This document shows positions 16,601-24,677 of a DNA stretch of 64,000 bases, one piece after another (positions within the stretch are counted from its first letter, which is position 1; every line of letters starts with the position of its first letter). Source of the DNA: Streptomyces rishiriensis (lineage in GTDB: Bacteria; Actinomycetota; Actinomycetes; Streptomycetales; Streptomycetaceae); NCBI RefSeq assembly GCF_030815485.1, contig NZ_JAUSWV010000002.1, forward strand, positions 3,100,001 through 3,164,000, written 5' to 3'. Made by a program: the position numbers and the translations under genes. Under the pieces are notes generated by a model. It worked only from the letters and a program-made list of their open reading frames with translations, was not told the DNA's origin and did not search any database.

Positions 16601-17712
16601 AGCCGACGTTCACGACCGAACTCGTCACCGACGAGCAGGCCTTCGCCGCCCTCGCCCCCGCGTGGGGCCGGCTGTACCAGCGGTGCGCGACCGCCACCCC
16701 GTTCCAGAGCCACGCCTGGCTCCACTCGTGGTGGCTGTCGTACGGCACGCGCGGCCGGCTGCGTCTGCTGCTGGTCCGCGACGGCGGTGACCTCGTCGCC
16801 GTGGCACCGCTGACCGCCGTACGCCGACCGCTGCCGGCGCTCGTGCCGCTCGGCGGGGCGATCTCCGACTACGGGGACGTCCTCGTCGACGACGAGCGGG
16901 GCGAGCATGCCGTCGCCGCGCTCACCGAGGGTCTCGCGGCGGCCGCCCGCACCGCGCTGATCGACTTCCGCGAGGTGCGGCCGGGCGGCGCGGTGGAGCA
17001 GGTCTACGAGCGCTGGCGCGGACCCCGCCGGCGGGTGAGCGACTCGGTGTGTCTGGAGCTGCCCGCCGTGCCCATGGAGGAGCTGGTGGCCCGCCTGCCG
17101 TCGGCGAAGGCCCAGCGGGTGCGTGCCAAGCTGCGCAAGCTGACCGCGCTGGGCGTCGAGCGTCAGGCCGTGTGCCCGGAGGAGGTCGACTCGGCGTTGC
17201 GCCGGCTGCTGGAACTGCACCAGTTGCAGTGGCAGGGGCGGAAGGTGACGGGCGAGCACCTGCGGGCGCGGTTCTGCGAGCACCTGGTGCGGTCGGTCGG
17301 GCCGATGGTGCGCTCCGGGGACGCGGTCGTCACCGAGTTCCGGCTCGACGACGACGTGGTCGCCGTCGATCTGACGCTGCTGTCGCGGCGGCTGGCCGGG
17401 GGGTACCTCTACGGCGCCCATCCGCGGCTGCGCGAACGCAAGGCGGACGTGGCGGTGATGCTGCTCGACGCGTGCGCCGAGCACTCCCGGAACGAGGGCC
17501 GCGCCGCGCTCAGCCTGCTGCGCGGCAACGAGCCCTACAAGCACCACTGGCGGCCCGAACCGGTCGTCAACCAGCGGCTGCTGCTGGCCCGCCGGCGCAC
17601 CGCGCCGCTGCTGTCGGCGGCCGTGTGCGACGTGGCCGCGCGACGGCGGGGCAAGGAGTTGCTGCTCCGGCTGGAGCAGCGAAGGGAGCGTGACGGTGGC
17701 GGCAGGTCCTGA
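16597..17712 (+). CDS. GNAT acetyltransferase, CelD/BcsL (FemAB-like) type
   Basis: A 371-residue protein with the GNAT_6 pattern: an N-terminal half with FQSHAWLHSWWLSYG and LLLVRDGGDLVAVAPL, and a C-terminal half with GDAVVTEFRLDDDVVAVDL, GGYLYGAHPRLRERKADV and LLRGNEPYKHHWRPE. Such proteins are common in polysaccharide loci and probably acetylate or acylate a sugar or amine of the polymer. It is the last gene of the coupled run and ends inside the terminator hairpin. Confidence 0.82.
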   Translation: MKPTFTTELVTDEQAFAALAPAWGRLYQRCATATPFQSHAWLHSWWLSYGTRGRLRLLLVRDGGDLVAVAPLTAVRRPLPALVPLGGAISDYGDVLVDDERGEHAVAALTEGLAAAARTALIDFREVRPGGAVEQVYERWRGPRRRVSDSVCLELPAVPMEELVARLPSAKAQRVRAKLRKLTALGVERQAVCPEEVDSALRRLLELHQLQWQGRKVTGEHLRARFCEHLVRSVGPMVRSGDAVVTEFRLDDDVVAVDLTLLSRRLAGGYLYGAHPRLRERKADVAVMLLDACAEHSRNEGRAALSLLRGNEPYKHHWRPEPVVNQRLLLARRRTAPLLSAAVCDVAARRRGKELLLRLEQRRERDGGGRS

Positions 17713-17730
17713 CGCGGGCCTGCCGCCACC
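17695..17730. terminator. Bidirectional hairpin ending the polysaccharide operon
   Basis: A perfect 12-bp stem (17695-17706 with 17719-17730) includes the last codons of the GNAT gene, and lies 11 bases from the stop of the convergent GH26-like gene. Confidence 0.72.
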
Positions 17731-17740
17731 GCACCGCGGT

Positions 17741-19141
17741 TCACTCGTCGTCCGACCACCAGTCCAGCCGGAAGCACAGCTTGCCGCCGAGCCAGTACTC
17801 GACCCAGTCGCCCAGGTCCATCGGGGTGCAGTTCACCGGGGGTTCGGCGGGAGGCTCGGTGGTGGGATCCGTCGAGGGCGCCGGGGGCGACGGCTCCACG
17901 GACGGTTCCACGGAGGGCGCCGGGCTCGTCGGTGGCGTGCTCGGCTCGTCGGCACGGCCGGACAGCAACGAGCGGTAGACGGCGGACGACTCCGGGTTCT
18001 GGCGGCACTGCCACACACCGTGCGGGCAGTAGTCGGTCACCGTGTTGTACAGCGGTTTGTGCTCGTCCATCCAGGCGAGCATGCGCCGCATGTATTCGGC
18101 GTTGTCACCGTTGCGGAAGAGTCCCCATTCGGGATAGGAAATGGGCTTGCCATGGCTTTTGGCGAAGTCCACGTGCGCCTGGAGCCCGTAGGGTTCTTTC
18201 ACCTGCTCGTCGAAGGACAGGCCGGTCGGCTGGTCGTAGGAGTCCATTCCGATGATGTCGACCGTGTCGTCGCCCGGATAGCACTCGGTCCACGGAACGG
18301 CGTCCTTGCCGCGGGTCGGCGTGAAGTCGAACCTGAATTTCTGGCCCGGCACCGAGCGCATGGTGGAGACGATCCTGTTCCAGTACTTCTTCCAGGCCTC
18401 CGGGTCCGGCCCGCACCGATGGGTGTACGTGATGCCGTTCATCTCCCAGCCGAGCACGATCACCGTGTCCGGCACCTTCAGCGCGACCAGCCGCTCGGCG
18501 AGAGCCCTGAAGTGGTGATCGAACTCCCCGGCCGCCCCCTGCCGCAGCAGCCCGCGCACCTCGTCGTCGGACACCCCCTCCTCGTTGCGCTCCATCATCG
18601 GCACGTTCAGGACGAGCATGCGGTCGTCCTTCTCCAGCCTCCAGTCGGCCCAGACGTCGAGGAAGCCGGGCGGGCCCTCGATGTTCTGCCACCGGTCGCC
18701 CGGCAGGTAGGTGTGGCCGACGCGCAGCTCCGCGCCGTCCAGCCATTCGCTGAGCTGGGCGATCCGGGCCACGCCCCGGGCGCCGTAGTCGAGGTAGGCG
18801 CCGAAGGCGGGTGCGCCCTTCGCGGCCGGGGCGGACGGGAGGGACGGCGTGGCGGTCTCCGCCGGGGCCGCCGACGTCACGGGAGTCACCGGCGCCTCGG
18901 GGCTCACCGGAGCCGCCGGTGTCGGACCCGGGACGGGTACGACCGGGTCGGGCGCGGCGGGTGCGGGAAGGGTCACCGCGGCTGCCGGGACGGTGGGGGT
19001 GGGAGCGGGAGGATCGGCGACCCGCACCACCCCCGCGCCCGCGGCGAATCCAGGTCCGGACGCCAGGGCGGCCGACGCCGCGACCGCTGCCGCGACGACG
19101 GCCAGCCGCCGGGACCGCGCGCGTCGCTGCTGTGGAGCCAT
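17741..19141 (-). CDS. Secreted GH26-like glycoside hydrolase
   Basis: A 466-residue exported protein. ATG 19141 follows GAGAGAGGAG. Order: signal peptide, Pro/Ala/Val linker (to about 115), a TIM-barrel hydrolase domain (about 118-390), a Pro/Ser/Thr linker, and a short C-terminal domain with two Cys (VNCTPMDLG and KLCFRLDWW). Catalytic candidates are Glu233 in GWEMNG and Glu338 in YPEWGLF, the acid/base and nucleophile of GH26-type enzymes. It is antisense between two groups of polymer genes, so it may trim or release the polymer made there. Confidence 0.82.
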   Translation of the reverse strand: MAPQQRRARSRRLAVVAAAVAASAALASGPGFAAGAGVVRVADPPAPTPTVPAAAVTLPAPAAPDPVVPVPGPTPAAPVSPEAPVTPVTSAAPAETATPSLPSAPAAKGAPAFGAYLDYGARGVARIAQLSEWLDGAELRVGHTYLPGDRWQNIEGPPGFLDVWADWRLEKDDRMLVLNVPMMERNEEGVSDDEVRGLLRQGAAGEFDHHFRALAERLVALKVPDTVIVLGWEMNGITYTHRCGPDPEAWKKYWNRIVSTMRSVPGQKFRFDFTPTRGKDAVPWTECYPGDDTVDIIGMDSYDQPTGLSFDEQVKEPYGLQAHVDFAKSHGKPISYPEWGLFRNGDNAEYMRRMLAWMDEHKPLYNTVTDYCPHGVWQCRQNPESSAVYRSLLSGRADEPSTPPTSPAPSVEPSVEPSPPAPSTDPTTEPPAEPPVNCTPMDLGDWVEYWLGGKLCFRLDWWSDDE

Positions 19142-19303
19142 GCCTGCTCCTCTCTCCACTCTCACGTAACGCGCCAGGACCGCGCATTACTGACACTCAG
19201 TCATATGAAAGTCACACGAAAAGGAATTACGCCACCCCGGTTACGGCTTTCGAGTGCCTCGATCGCCCATACCGGTGAACTGAACCGAAGGACCCGGAAA
19301 AAA

Positions 19304-20632
19304 ATGCCCGAGTCGCTGCTCGACACCCGCGTCCCCGCCGTTCTTCTGCGGATCGACCGGAATCCCTTTCACCACGGAACGCTGGGTGCCGTGCGCTCTC
19401 TCGGCAGAGCCGGAATCGACGTGCACGTGGTCGCCGACTCCACGGGAAGTCCCGTACGCAAGTCGCGTTTCGTCAGCCAGTTGCATCCCCCGCCGCCGCC
19501 CGGCGCCGCCCTCGCCGACATCGCCGCCACCCTGCTGCGGGTGGCCGCCCGCGTCGAGCGGCCAGCCGTGCTGATCCCGATGGACGACGCGGGCGCGATC
19601 GCGGTGAGCCGCCTGCGTGAGGAACTGGCGCCCGCGTACCTGCTGCCGCAACAGCCCGGCGCGGTGCCCGAACGGGTCGCCGACAAGGCGGAACTGACCC
19701 GGCTGTGCGCGGCGGCGGATGTTCCGCACCCGCTCACCGTGCTGCCGGACAGCGCGGCACAGGCCGCCTCCGCCGCCTGGCGCCTCGGGCTGCCGGTGGT
19801 GGCGAAGTGGAGCCGGCCCTGGTTGCTGCCCGCCCATTCGGGGCTGCGCAGCACGGTCGTGGTGCGCTCCCCCCAGGAGGCGCGCGACCTGTACCTGCGT
19901 ACCGAGGAGGCAGGCAGCCAACTGCTGCTCCAGGCCTTCCTGCCGCCGGGTCCGGACCGCGACTGGTTCTTCCACGGGTACGTCGACCGCTCCGGCACGG
20001 TCGGCGGCGGCGGCCCGGGCCGCAAACTGTGCGCCTGGCCCCGCGGCGCGGGGCTCACCGCGGTGGGCGAGTGGACCGAGAACCCGCAGGTGGGGACGCT
20101 GGCCCAACGGCTCACCGACGAACTCGGCTACCGGGGCATCTTCGACCTCGACTTCCGGCGCTGCGGCGCCACGGGCGACTACCACCTGCTCGACTTCAAC
20201 CCGCGGCCGGGCGCCCAGTTCCGGCTCTTCGCGGACGGCGCCGGACTCGACGTCGTCCGCGCCCAGCACCTCGATCTGACACACCGTCCACTGCCGGCCG
20301 GGGCGCCGCTGCCGGGCCGGGCGTTCGTGGTGGAGAACTACGCGCCGCTGGCCGCGCTGCGACCGGCCCGCCGGACCCGTGAGCTGGCCTGGCACGCGGG
20401 CGACGACACCGCTCCCGGCCGGGCGATGTGGGGTCTGTGGGCCGCCCATGTCGCCCGTCGGCTGCTCGACCGGCTGCGCCGGGCCGGCGCCTCGGGCGTG
20501 GCCGGGGTCCGGCCCCGAGTGGTCCGCCAGGCAGCGCCGCCCACACCGTCCCTGACGGATCTGACCGAACCGGCCCCGACCGCCCCGGCCCCGGCCGCAC
20601 CGACCGACGACGAGAAAGCGAGCAGCTGCTGA
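19304..20632 (+). CDS. ATP-grasp domain protein
   Basis: A 442-residue ATP-grasp ligase. ATG 19304 was chosen over upstream in-frame starts because GAAGGAC lies 10 to 15 bases ahead and a Rossmann-like start follows (AVLLRIDRNPFHHGTLGAVR). VADKAELTRLCAAADVPHP, PVVAKWSRPW (ATP lysine) and DYHLLDFNPRPGAQF (metal Asn/Glu site) identify the fold. Proteins of this class ligate a carboxylate to an amine; the substrate is unknown. The C-terminal 40 residues are Pro/Ala/Thr-rich. It overlaps the oxidoreductase gene by one base (TGATG). Confidence 0.83.
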   Translation: MPESLLDTRVPAVLLRIDRNPFHHGTLGAVRSLGRAGIDVHVVADSTGSPVRKSRFVSQLHPPPPPGAALADIAATLLRVAARVERPAVLIPMDDAGAIAVSRLREELAPAYLLPQQPGAVPERVADKAELTRLCAAADVPHPLTVLPDSAAQAASAAWRLGLPVVAKWSRPWLLPAHSGLRSTVVVRSPQEARDLYLRTEEAGSQLLLQAFLPPGPDRDWFFHGYVDRSGTVGGGGPGRKLCAWPRGAGLTAVGEWTENPQVGTLAQRLTDELGYRGIFDLDFRRCGATGDYHLLDFNPRPGAQFRLFADGAGLDVVRAQHLDLTHRPLPAGAPLPGRAFVVENYAPLAALRPARRTRELAWHAGDDTAPGRAMWGLWAAHVARRLLDRLRRAGASGVAGVRPRVVRQAAPPTPSLTDLTEPAPTAPAPAAPTDDEKASSC

Positions 20633-21876
20633 TGTACGACCTGCTGGTGGTGGGCGCGGGCCCGTACGGCCTGTCCATCGCCGCGCACGCGGCGGCCGCC
20701 GGGCTGAAGCTGCGCGTGTTCGGCCGGCCGATGGCCTCCTGGCGCGACAACATGCCGGGCGGGATGTTCCTGAAGTCCGAGCCGTGGGCCTCCAACCTCT
20801 CCGACCCCGCGGCCCGCTGGCGGCTCGACGCGTACTGCGCGACCCAGGGCGTGACGGCCCGGCACGGGGAGCCGATCCCGGTGGAGATGTTCGCCCGGTA
20901 CGGGCTGTGGTTCGCCCGCAACGCCGTGCCCGAGGTCGACGAGCGCACGGTGACCCGCATCGTGCCCCGGCAGGGCGGCTTCGAGGCGGTCACCGCGGAC
21001 GGCGAGATGGTGGGGGCCCGGACGGTCGCCCTCGCCGTGGGCGTCATGCCGTTCGTCGAGATCCCGGCCGCCCTGCGCGGACTCTCCCCCGACCTGGTCT
21101 CGCACAGCAGTCACCACGGCGACCTCGACCGCTTCCGCGGCCGGGACGTCACCGTGATCGGCGGCGGCCAGGCGGCCCTGGAGACGGCCGCCCTGCTCGC
21201 CGAACAGGGCTCACACGTAAGGGTGTTGGCCCGCGCCGACACGCTGCGCTGGAACGATGTGCCACCGCCCTGGGAGCGCCCGTGGTGGCAGTCGGTCCGC
21301 TCCCCGCAGAGCGGGCTCGGCTGTGGCTGGCGCAACTGGTTCTACGCCGAACGCCCCGGCCTGTACCGCCGGCTGCCGGAACCGACCCGGGCGCGCATCG
21401 CCGCGACGGCGCTCGGGCCGGCCGGCGCCTGGTGGGTACGGGACCGGGTGGAGGGCTCCGTGCGGGTACGTCTCGACCACGAGGTGACGGCGGCGCGAGC
21501 GGTCCCGGGCGGGCTACGTCTGGAAGTGGCCGGAGCGGACTCCTTCGAGACCGAGCACGTGATCGCGGCCACCGGCTTCAAGGCGACCCGTGACCGGCTC
21601 GGGCTGCTCTCCGGCGAACTGCGCGGGGCGCTGGCCACGGTGTCCGACGGTTCCCCCGAGGTGGGCCGGGACTTCGAGTCGTCCCATCCCGGCCTGTTCC
21701 TGGCCGGCCTGGTGACGGCGGCCGGCTTCGGCCCGGCGATGCGCTTCGTGTACGGCGCGACCTTCACGGCGGGGACCCTCGTCCGGGGCGTACGGCGCCG
21801 GTTGCACACGGACGTGCCGAGCGGGGCGATCCCGGCACCGAAGCGGCAGGGGGCGGCGGTCACCGTACGGCGCTGA
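20632..21876 (+). CDS. FAD-dependent NAD(P)-binding oxidoreductase
   Basis: A 414-residue two-dinucleotide-fold flavoprotein. The FAD motif GAGPYGLSIAAHA is at about residues 8-20 and the NAD(P) motif VIGGGQAALETAALLAEQG at about 170-188. Segments RPMASWRDNMPGGMFLKSE and ATGFKATRDRLG place it near flavin monooxygenases and SidA-like hydroxylases, but the substrate is unknown. Coupled to the ATP-grasp gene, so the pair probably makes or modifies one small molecule or polymer substituent. Confidence 0.82.
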   Translation: MYDLLVVGAGPYGLSIAAHAAAAGLKLRVFGRPMASWRDNMPGGMFLKSEPWASNLSDPAARWRLDAYCATQGVTARHGEPIPVEMFARYGLWFARNAVPEVDERTVTRIVPRQGGFEAVTADGEMVGARTVALAVGVMPFVEIPAALRGLSPDLVSHSSHHGDLDRFRGRDVTVIGGGQAALETAALLAEQGSHVRVLARADTLRWNDVPPPWERPWWQSVRSPQSGLGCGWRNWFYAERPGLYRRLPEPTRARIAATALGPAGAWWVRDRVEGSVRVRLDHEVTAARAVPGGLRLEVAGADSFETEHVIAATGFKATRDRLGLLSGELRGALATVSDGSPEVGRDFESSHPGLFLAGLVTAAGFGPAMRFVYGATFTAGTLVRGVRRRLHTDVPSGAIPAPKRQGAAVTVRR

Positions 21877-21890
21877 GCCGGACGGGGCAG

Positions 21891-21920
21891 GGGTGCCGGA
21901 CGCGAGGGCGTCCGGCACCC
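21891..21920. terminator. Bidirectional hairpin between oxidoreductase and long chaplin
   Basis: A 12-bp perfect stem (21891-21902 with 21909-21920) with a 6-base loop lies between two convergent genes. Confidence 0.8.
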
Positions 21921-21927
21921 GGTGTGT

Positions 21928-22863
21928 TCACCGACGGGACGCTGCCCGGCCTCGCCGGTACAGGACGGCGCCGCCCGCGATGAGTGCCGCGCTGACGCCG
22001 GAGGCGGCCAGCAGACCGGCACGGTCCCCGCCGGTGTGCGGCAGCTGCGGCGGAGAGCTGTGCCCACCGCCACCCTCCGGAGGGGCGGTGTGCCCGCCGT
22101 GCGGCGGCTGCCCGCCACCACCACCGTGCGGAGGCGGGGTGGAGTGGCCGCCGGGCGGAGTGCTCCCGCCGCCATGCGGAGGCGGAGTCGTGTGACCGCC
22201 GCCGGGCGGAGTCGTGTGCCCCCCTCCGGGCGGAGTGCTCCCGCCGCCGTGCGGAGGCGGGGTCGTGTGACCCCCACCCGGCGGAATGCTGCCACCACCA
22301 TTCGGAGGCGGAGTGGTGTGACCCCCACCGGGCGGCGTCGCATGGCCCCCACCGGGCGGAGTGGTGTGGCCCCCACCAGGCGGCGTCGTATGACCCCCAC
22401 CAGGCGGCGTCGTATGACCCCCACCGGGCGGCGTCGGGTGACCGCCACCGCCGCAGGTGTCGCCGTAGCCGCCGCACTCGTCGTCGGGGCCGTGGTTCTC
22501 GTGCCCGGAGTCTCCGTGGCCGGAGTCGCTGTCACGGGACTCGCCGTAGCCGGAATCACCGTCGCGGGAGAGGTCGTCGTCGTGCGGTGCGCCGTGTGAG
22601 CGACGCGCGTGGGTGTCCGAGGGGTTGGCGCAGGAGTTGCCGAACGCCGGATCGAGCGCGGCGACGACGTCGACCGAGTTGCCGCAGGCGTTCACCGGGA
22701 CGTGCGCCAGAGCCTGGACGGCGTTGCCCGACAGGACCCCGGGCGAACCCTTGGCGGCTCCATCGGCTGATGAGTCGGCGAAGGCGTTGCCGCCCGCGCA
22801 CAGGGACAGAATGCCCGTCGCGGCGGCGGCCGCGACCATTCCCCTGCTCAGGGTCTGTCGCAA
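21928..22863 (-). CDS. Long chaplin, sortase substrate, with GGGHTTPP repeats
   Basis: A 311-residue wall-anchored chaplin. The start is TTG 22863: AGGAGG (22873-22878 on the plus map) lies 9 bases ahead and the TTG opens a normal signal peptide (RQTLSRGMVAAAAATG to AFA-DSSA). One chaplin domain follows (KGSPGVLSGNAVQALAHVPV, ACGN, FGNSCAN). Then come an acidic Asp/Gly/His/Ser linker and a region of GGGHTTPP-type repeats with GGGSTPP variants. The sortase signal LPHTG is at about 274-278, then a membrane helix and basic tail YRRGRAASRR. Known long chaplins carry two chaplin domains; here the repeat region takes the place of the second. Confidence 0.9.
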   Translation of the reverse strand: MRQTLSRGMVAAAAATGILSLCAGGNAFADSSADGAAKGSPGVLSGNAVQALAHVPVNACGNSVDVVAALDPAFGNSCANPSDTHARRSHGAPHDDDLSRDGDSGYGESRDSDSGHGDSGHENHGPDDECGGYGDTCGGGGHPTPPGGGHTTPPGGGHTTPPGGGHTTPPGGGHATPPGGGHTTPPPNGGGSIPPGGGHTTPPPHGGGSTPPGGGHTTPPGGGHTTPPPHGGGSTPPGGHSTPPPHGGGGGQPPHGGHTAPPEGGGGHSSPPQLPHTGGDRAGLLAASGVSAALIAGGAVLYRRGRAASRR

Positions 22864-22898
22864 TCTCGTTGCCCTCCTGGCTGGGAGAAGTGGGAAAA

Positions 22899-22936
22899 GC
22901 CGGCCCTGGACCACAGGAATGTCGTCCAAGGCCGGC
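22899..22936 (-). terminator. Hairpin between short and long chaplin genes
   Basis: Arms 22899-22911 and 22924-22936 pair over 13 positions with one mismatch. It follows the short chaplin stop by 35 bases and precedes the long chaplin start. It could reduce read-through so that the short chaplin is made in excess. Confidence 0.6.
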
Positions 22937-22970
22937 CTCGATCCAGCGGTACGGCTGGTGTGTCGCGTCG

Positions 22971-23198
22971 TCAGTCGTTGACGCAGACGTTGCCGCCGGC
23001 CGGGTTCAGCGCGGCGATGATGTTGATGGTGTTGCCGCACACGTTGATCGGGATGTGGATCGGAACCTGGACGACGTTGCCCGACAGGACGCCCGGGGAG
23101 CCGATGGCCGCCCCGTTCGCACCGGCGTCGGCGAAGGCGGGGGCAGCCCCTCCAAGGGCCAGGATCAGACCCGCGACAACAGCAGCGCTCTTCTTCAT
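22971..23198 (-). CDS. Short chaplin
   Basis: A 75-residue short chaplin. ATG 23198 follows GAAGGGAACGTC. The signal peptide (MKKSAAVVAGLIL to AFA-DAG) is followed by a single chaplin domain: GSPGVLSGNVVQVPIHIPIN, VCGN, and the terminal GGNVCVND. It is the likely first gene of a unit with the long chaplin, since no separate promoter was obvious in the 107-base gap. Confidence 0.95.
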   Translation of the reverse strand: MKKSAAVVAGLILALGGAAPAFADAGANGAAIGSPGVLSGNVVQVPIHIPINVCGNTINIIAALNPAGGNVCVND

Positions 23199-23449
23199 GA
23201 CGTTCCCTTCTCTGCGGTCATGCCCAGATGACGGTCGAAACCGAGCGAGCGCAACTGGAACGGCTCGCACCATGACCCGCAAGCTGCAAACGACAGATAG
23301 ACAGCGGAAGAAACTAAGGAACGCGCGTCGTACGGGATTTCACTCGAACGCCTTCGGGTAATTGACACGAACGGCCCACTGGAGAGGAAACGATTCGCCT
23401 GACGGAGCGGAAAATGACGGAAAGTCAGTGGCGAAAATTCTGTGACCTG

Positions 23450-23488
23450 ACGGCCCGCCGGGAACGGAACGGCTTCCCGGCGGGCCGT
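23450..23488 (-). terminator. Hairpin after the minus-strand rodlin
   Basis: A 15-bp perfect stem (23450-23464 with 23474-23488) sits 11 bases beyond the rodlin stop. The rest of 23199-23498 is the promoter side of the short chaplin; no clear BldN match was seen there. Confidence 0.78.
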
Positions 23489-23498
23489 GCCGGCGGCG

Positions 23499-23912
23499 TC
23501 AGTGGTTGGCCACGCCGTTGCCCGAGAGGGCGGAGATGTCGTCCAGGATGTGCGACAGCGGCTCGTCGCCCTTGGCCTGGGTGGAGTTCTCGGCACACTG
23601 CTGGTTCTGCGGCGCGGACAGGATCGGGATGTCCTGGACGCCGATGTTGGCGATGACGGCGAGGACGGACTGCACGTCGGCCTTGACCGGCAGGCCCACG
23701 CAGAGCTTGTTGGCGGTGCCCTGGACCAGGGTGGCCTGGGGGCTCATGTCGCCCTTGGTCACCGAGTTCCCGAACGCCTCGCGCGCACCGTTGCCGCTGG
23801 CGGAGGTGGTGCCGGCGTCGTCCCCGATGGCAAGCGCCTGAGGGGCGACCGCCGCGGACATACCGACGACGGAAGCGGCGACCGCCGCCGCGGCCATTGC
23901 CTTCTTGAGCAT
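23499..23912 (-). CDS. Rodlin
   Basis: A 137-residue rodlin, one of the secreted proteins that organise chaplin fibrils into the paired-rod surface layer. Signal peptide [17 protein letters not shown] to ALA-IGDD; rodlin signatures [27 protein letters not shown] and [18 protein letters not shown]. It is the most divergent of the three rodlins here ([18 protein letters not shown] in the middle). Divergent from the next rodlin, as in the rdlA/rdlB pair of S. coelicolor. Confidence 0.93.
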   Translation of the reverse strand: MLKKAMAAAAVAASVVGMSAAVAPQALAIGDDAGTTSASGNGAREAFGNSVTKGDMSPQATLVQGTANKLCVGLPVKADVQSVLAVIANIGVQDIPILSAPQNQQCAENSTQAKGDEPLSHILDDISALSGNGVANH

Positions 23913-23963
23913 TTAGCTTTTCCTTTCCCTGTCCTGACTCGTGGCCAGGACCATGTGCCTGCC

Positions 23964-23999
23964 ACCGAACCAACCGGACGCGTCGGATTTGGTTGCGGT
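23964..23999. promoter_or_regulatory. Nested dyad in the divergent rodlin promoter region
   Basis: ACCGAACCAA (23964-23973) and TTGGTTGCGGT (23989-23999) are inverted with one extra base. The perfect palindrome GACGCGTC (23977-23984) sits between the arms. The 244-base space serves two divergent rodlin genes, so one regulator bound here could control both. Confidence 0.45.
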
Positions 24000-24156
24000 C
24001 AGTCACCCGATCGGTTTTTCCGTTCCCGGCGACCGGAGTTCGCCCCGGAGTTCGTCCCAGTAGGCCATCGGAGTGAATCGGAGCAACCAAACAGGTCAGG
24101 TGAAGTTAATCCGAACGCTCCGGTGGACGGGGCTTCTTCACCGAAGGGACTTGCAA

Positions 24157-24567
24157 GTGATCAAGAAGGTACTGGCCACCGCCGCGGTCGCCGCTTCCGT
24201 CGTCGGCGTCTCCGCCGCCGCGGCAGCCCCGGCTCTCGCCATCGGCAACGACAGCGGTACCACGTCCGCCAGCGGCAACGGCGCCAGCCAGTCGTTCGGC
24301 AACTCGGCCACCTTCGGCAACATGAGCCCCCAGATGGCGCTCATCCAGGGTTCCTTCAACAAGCCCTGCATCGGTCTGCCGGCGAAGCTCAACGCCCAGT
24401 CCATCCTCGCCCTGGTCAACGTCGGCGTTCAGGACATCCCGATCCTGTCCGCGCCGCAGAACCAGCAGTGCGTCGAGAACAGCACCCAGGCCAAGGGCGA
24501 CGAGCCGCTGTCGCACATCCTGGACGACATCTCCGCCCTCTCGGGCAACGGTGCGGCCAACCACTGA
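24157..24567 (+). CDS. Rodlin
   Basis: A 136-residue rodlin. GTG 24157 follows GAAGGGAC and begins the signal peptide ([16 protein letters not shown] to ALA-IGND). The body has [42 protein letters not shown] and [18 protein letters not shown], very close to known RdlA/RdlB. It is divergent from the rodlin at 23499. Confidence 0.93.
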   Translation: MIKKVLATAAVAASVVGVSAAAAAPALAIGNDSGTTSASGNGASQSFGNSATFGNMSPQMALIQGSFNKPCIGLPAKLNAQSILALVNVGVQDIPILSAPQNQQCVENSTQAKGDEPLSHILDDISALSGNGAANH

Positions 24568-24622
24568 GCCCACGTGCTGAACGGGTTCTTTTCCTGAGCC
24601 CCGGGGTGGTTTCTCCGCCCGG

Positions 24623-24656
24623 ACAGCGGGCCGCCGGATCATCGGCGGCCCGCTGT
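24623..24656 (+). terminator. Hairpin after the rodlin at 24157
   Basis: A 14-bp perfect stem (24623-24636 with 24643-24656) is followed by TTCTA. It lies 56 bases past the rodlin stop and 22 bases before the LCP start, separating the two units. Confidence 0.78.
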
Positions 24657-24677
24657 TCTAGCGTGCGGCGCGTGACG

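Noticed and set aside
22060..22440. CRISPR-like or minisatellite DNA in the long chaplin
   Set aside because: The 24-bp periodicity is the coding sequence of the 8-residue protein repeat.
21922..22599. Plus-strand Arg/Thr-rich frame over the long chaplin
   Set aside because: Antisense translation of the GGGHTTPP repeats; the minus strand has signal peptide, chaplin domain and sortase motif.
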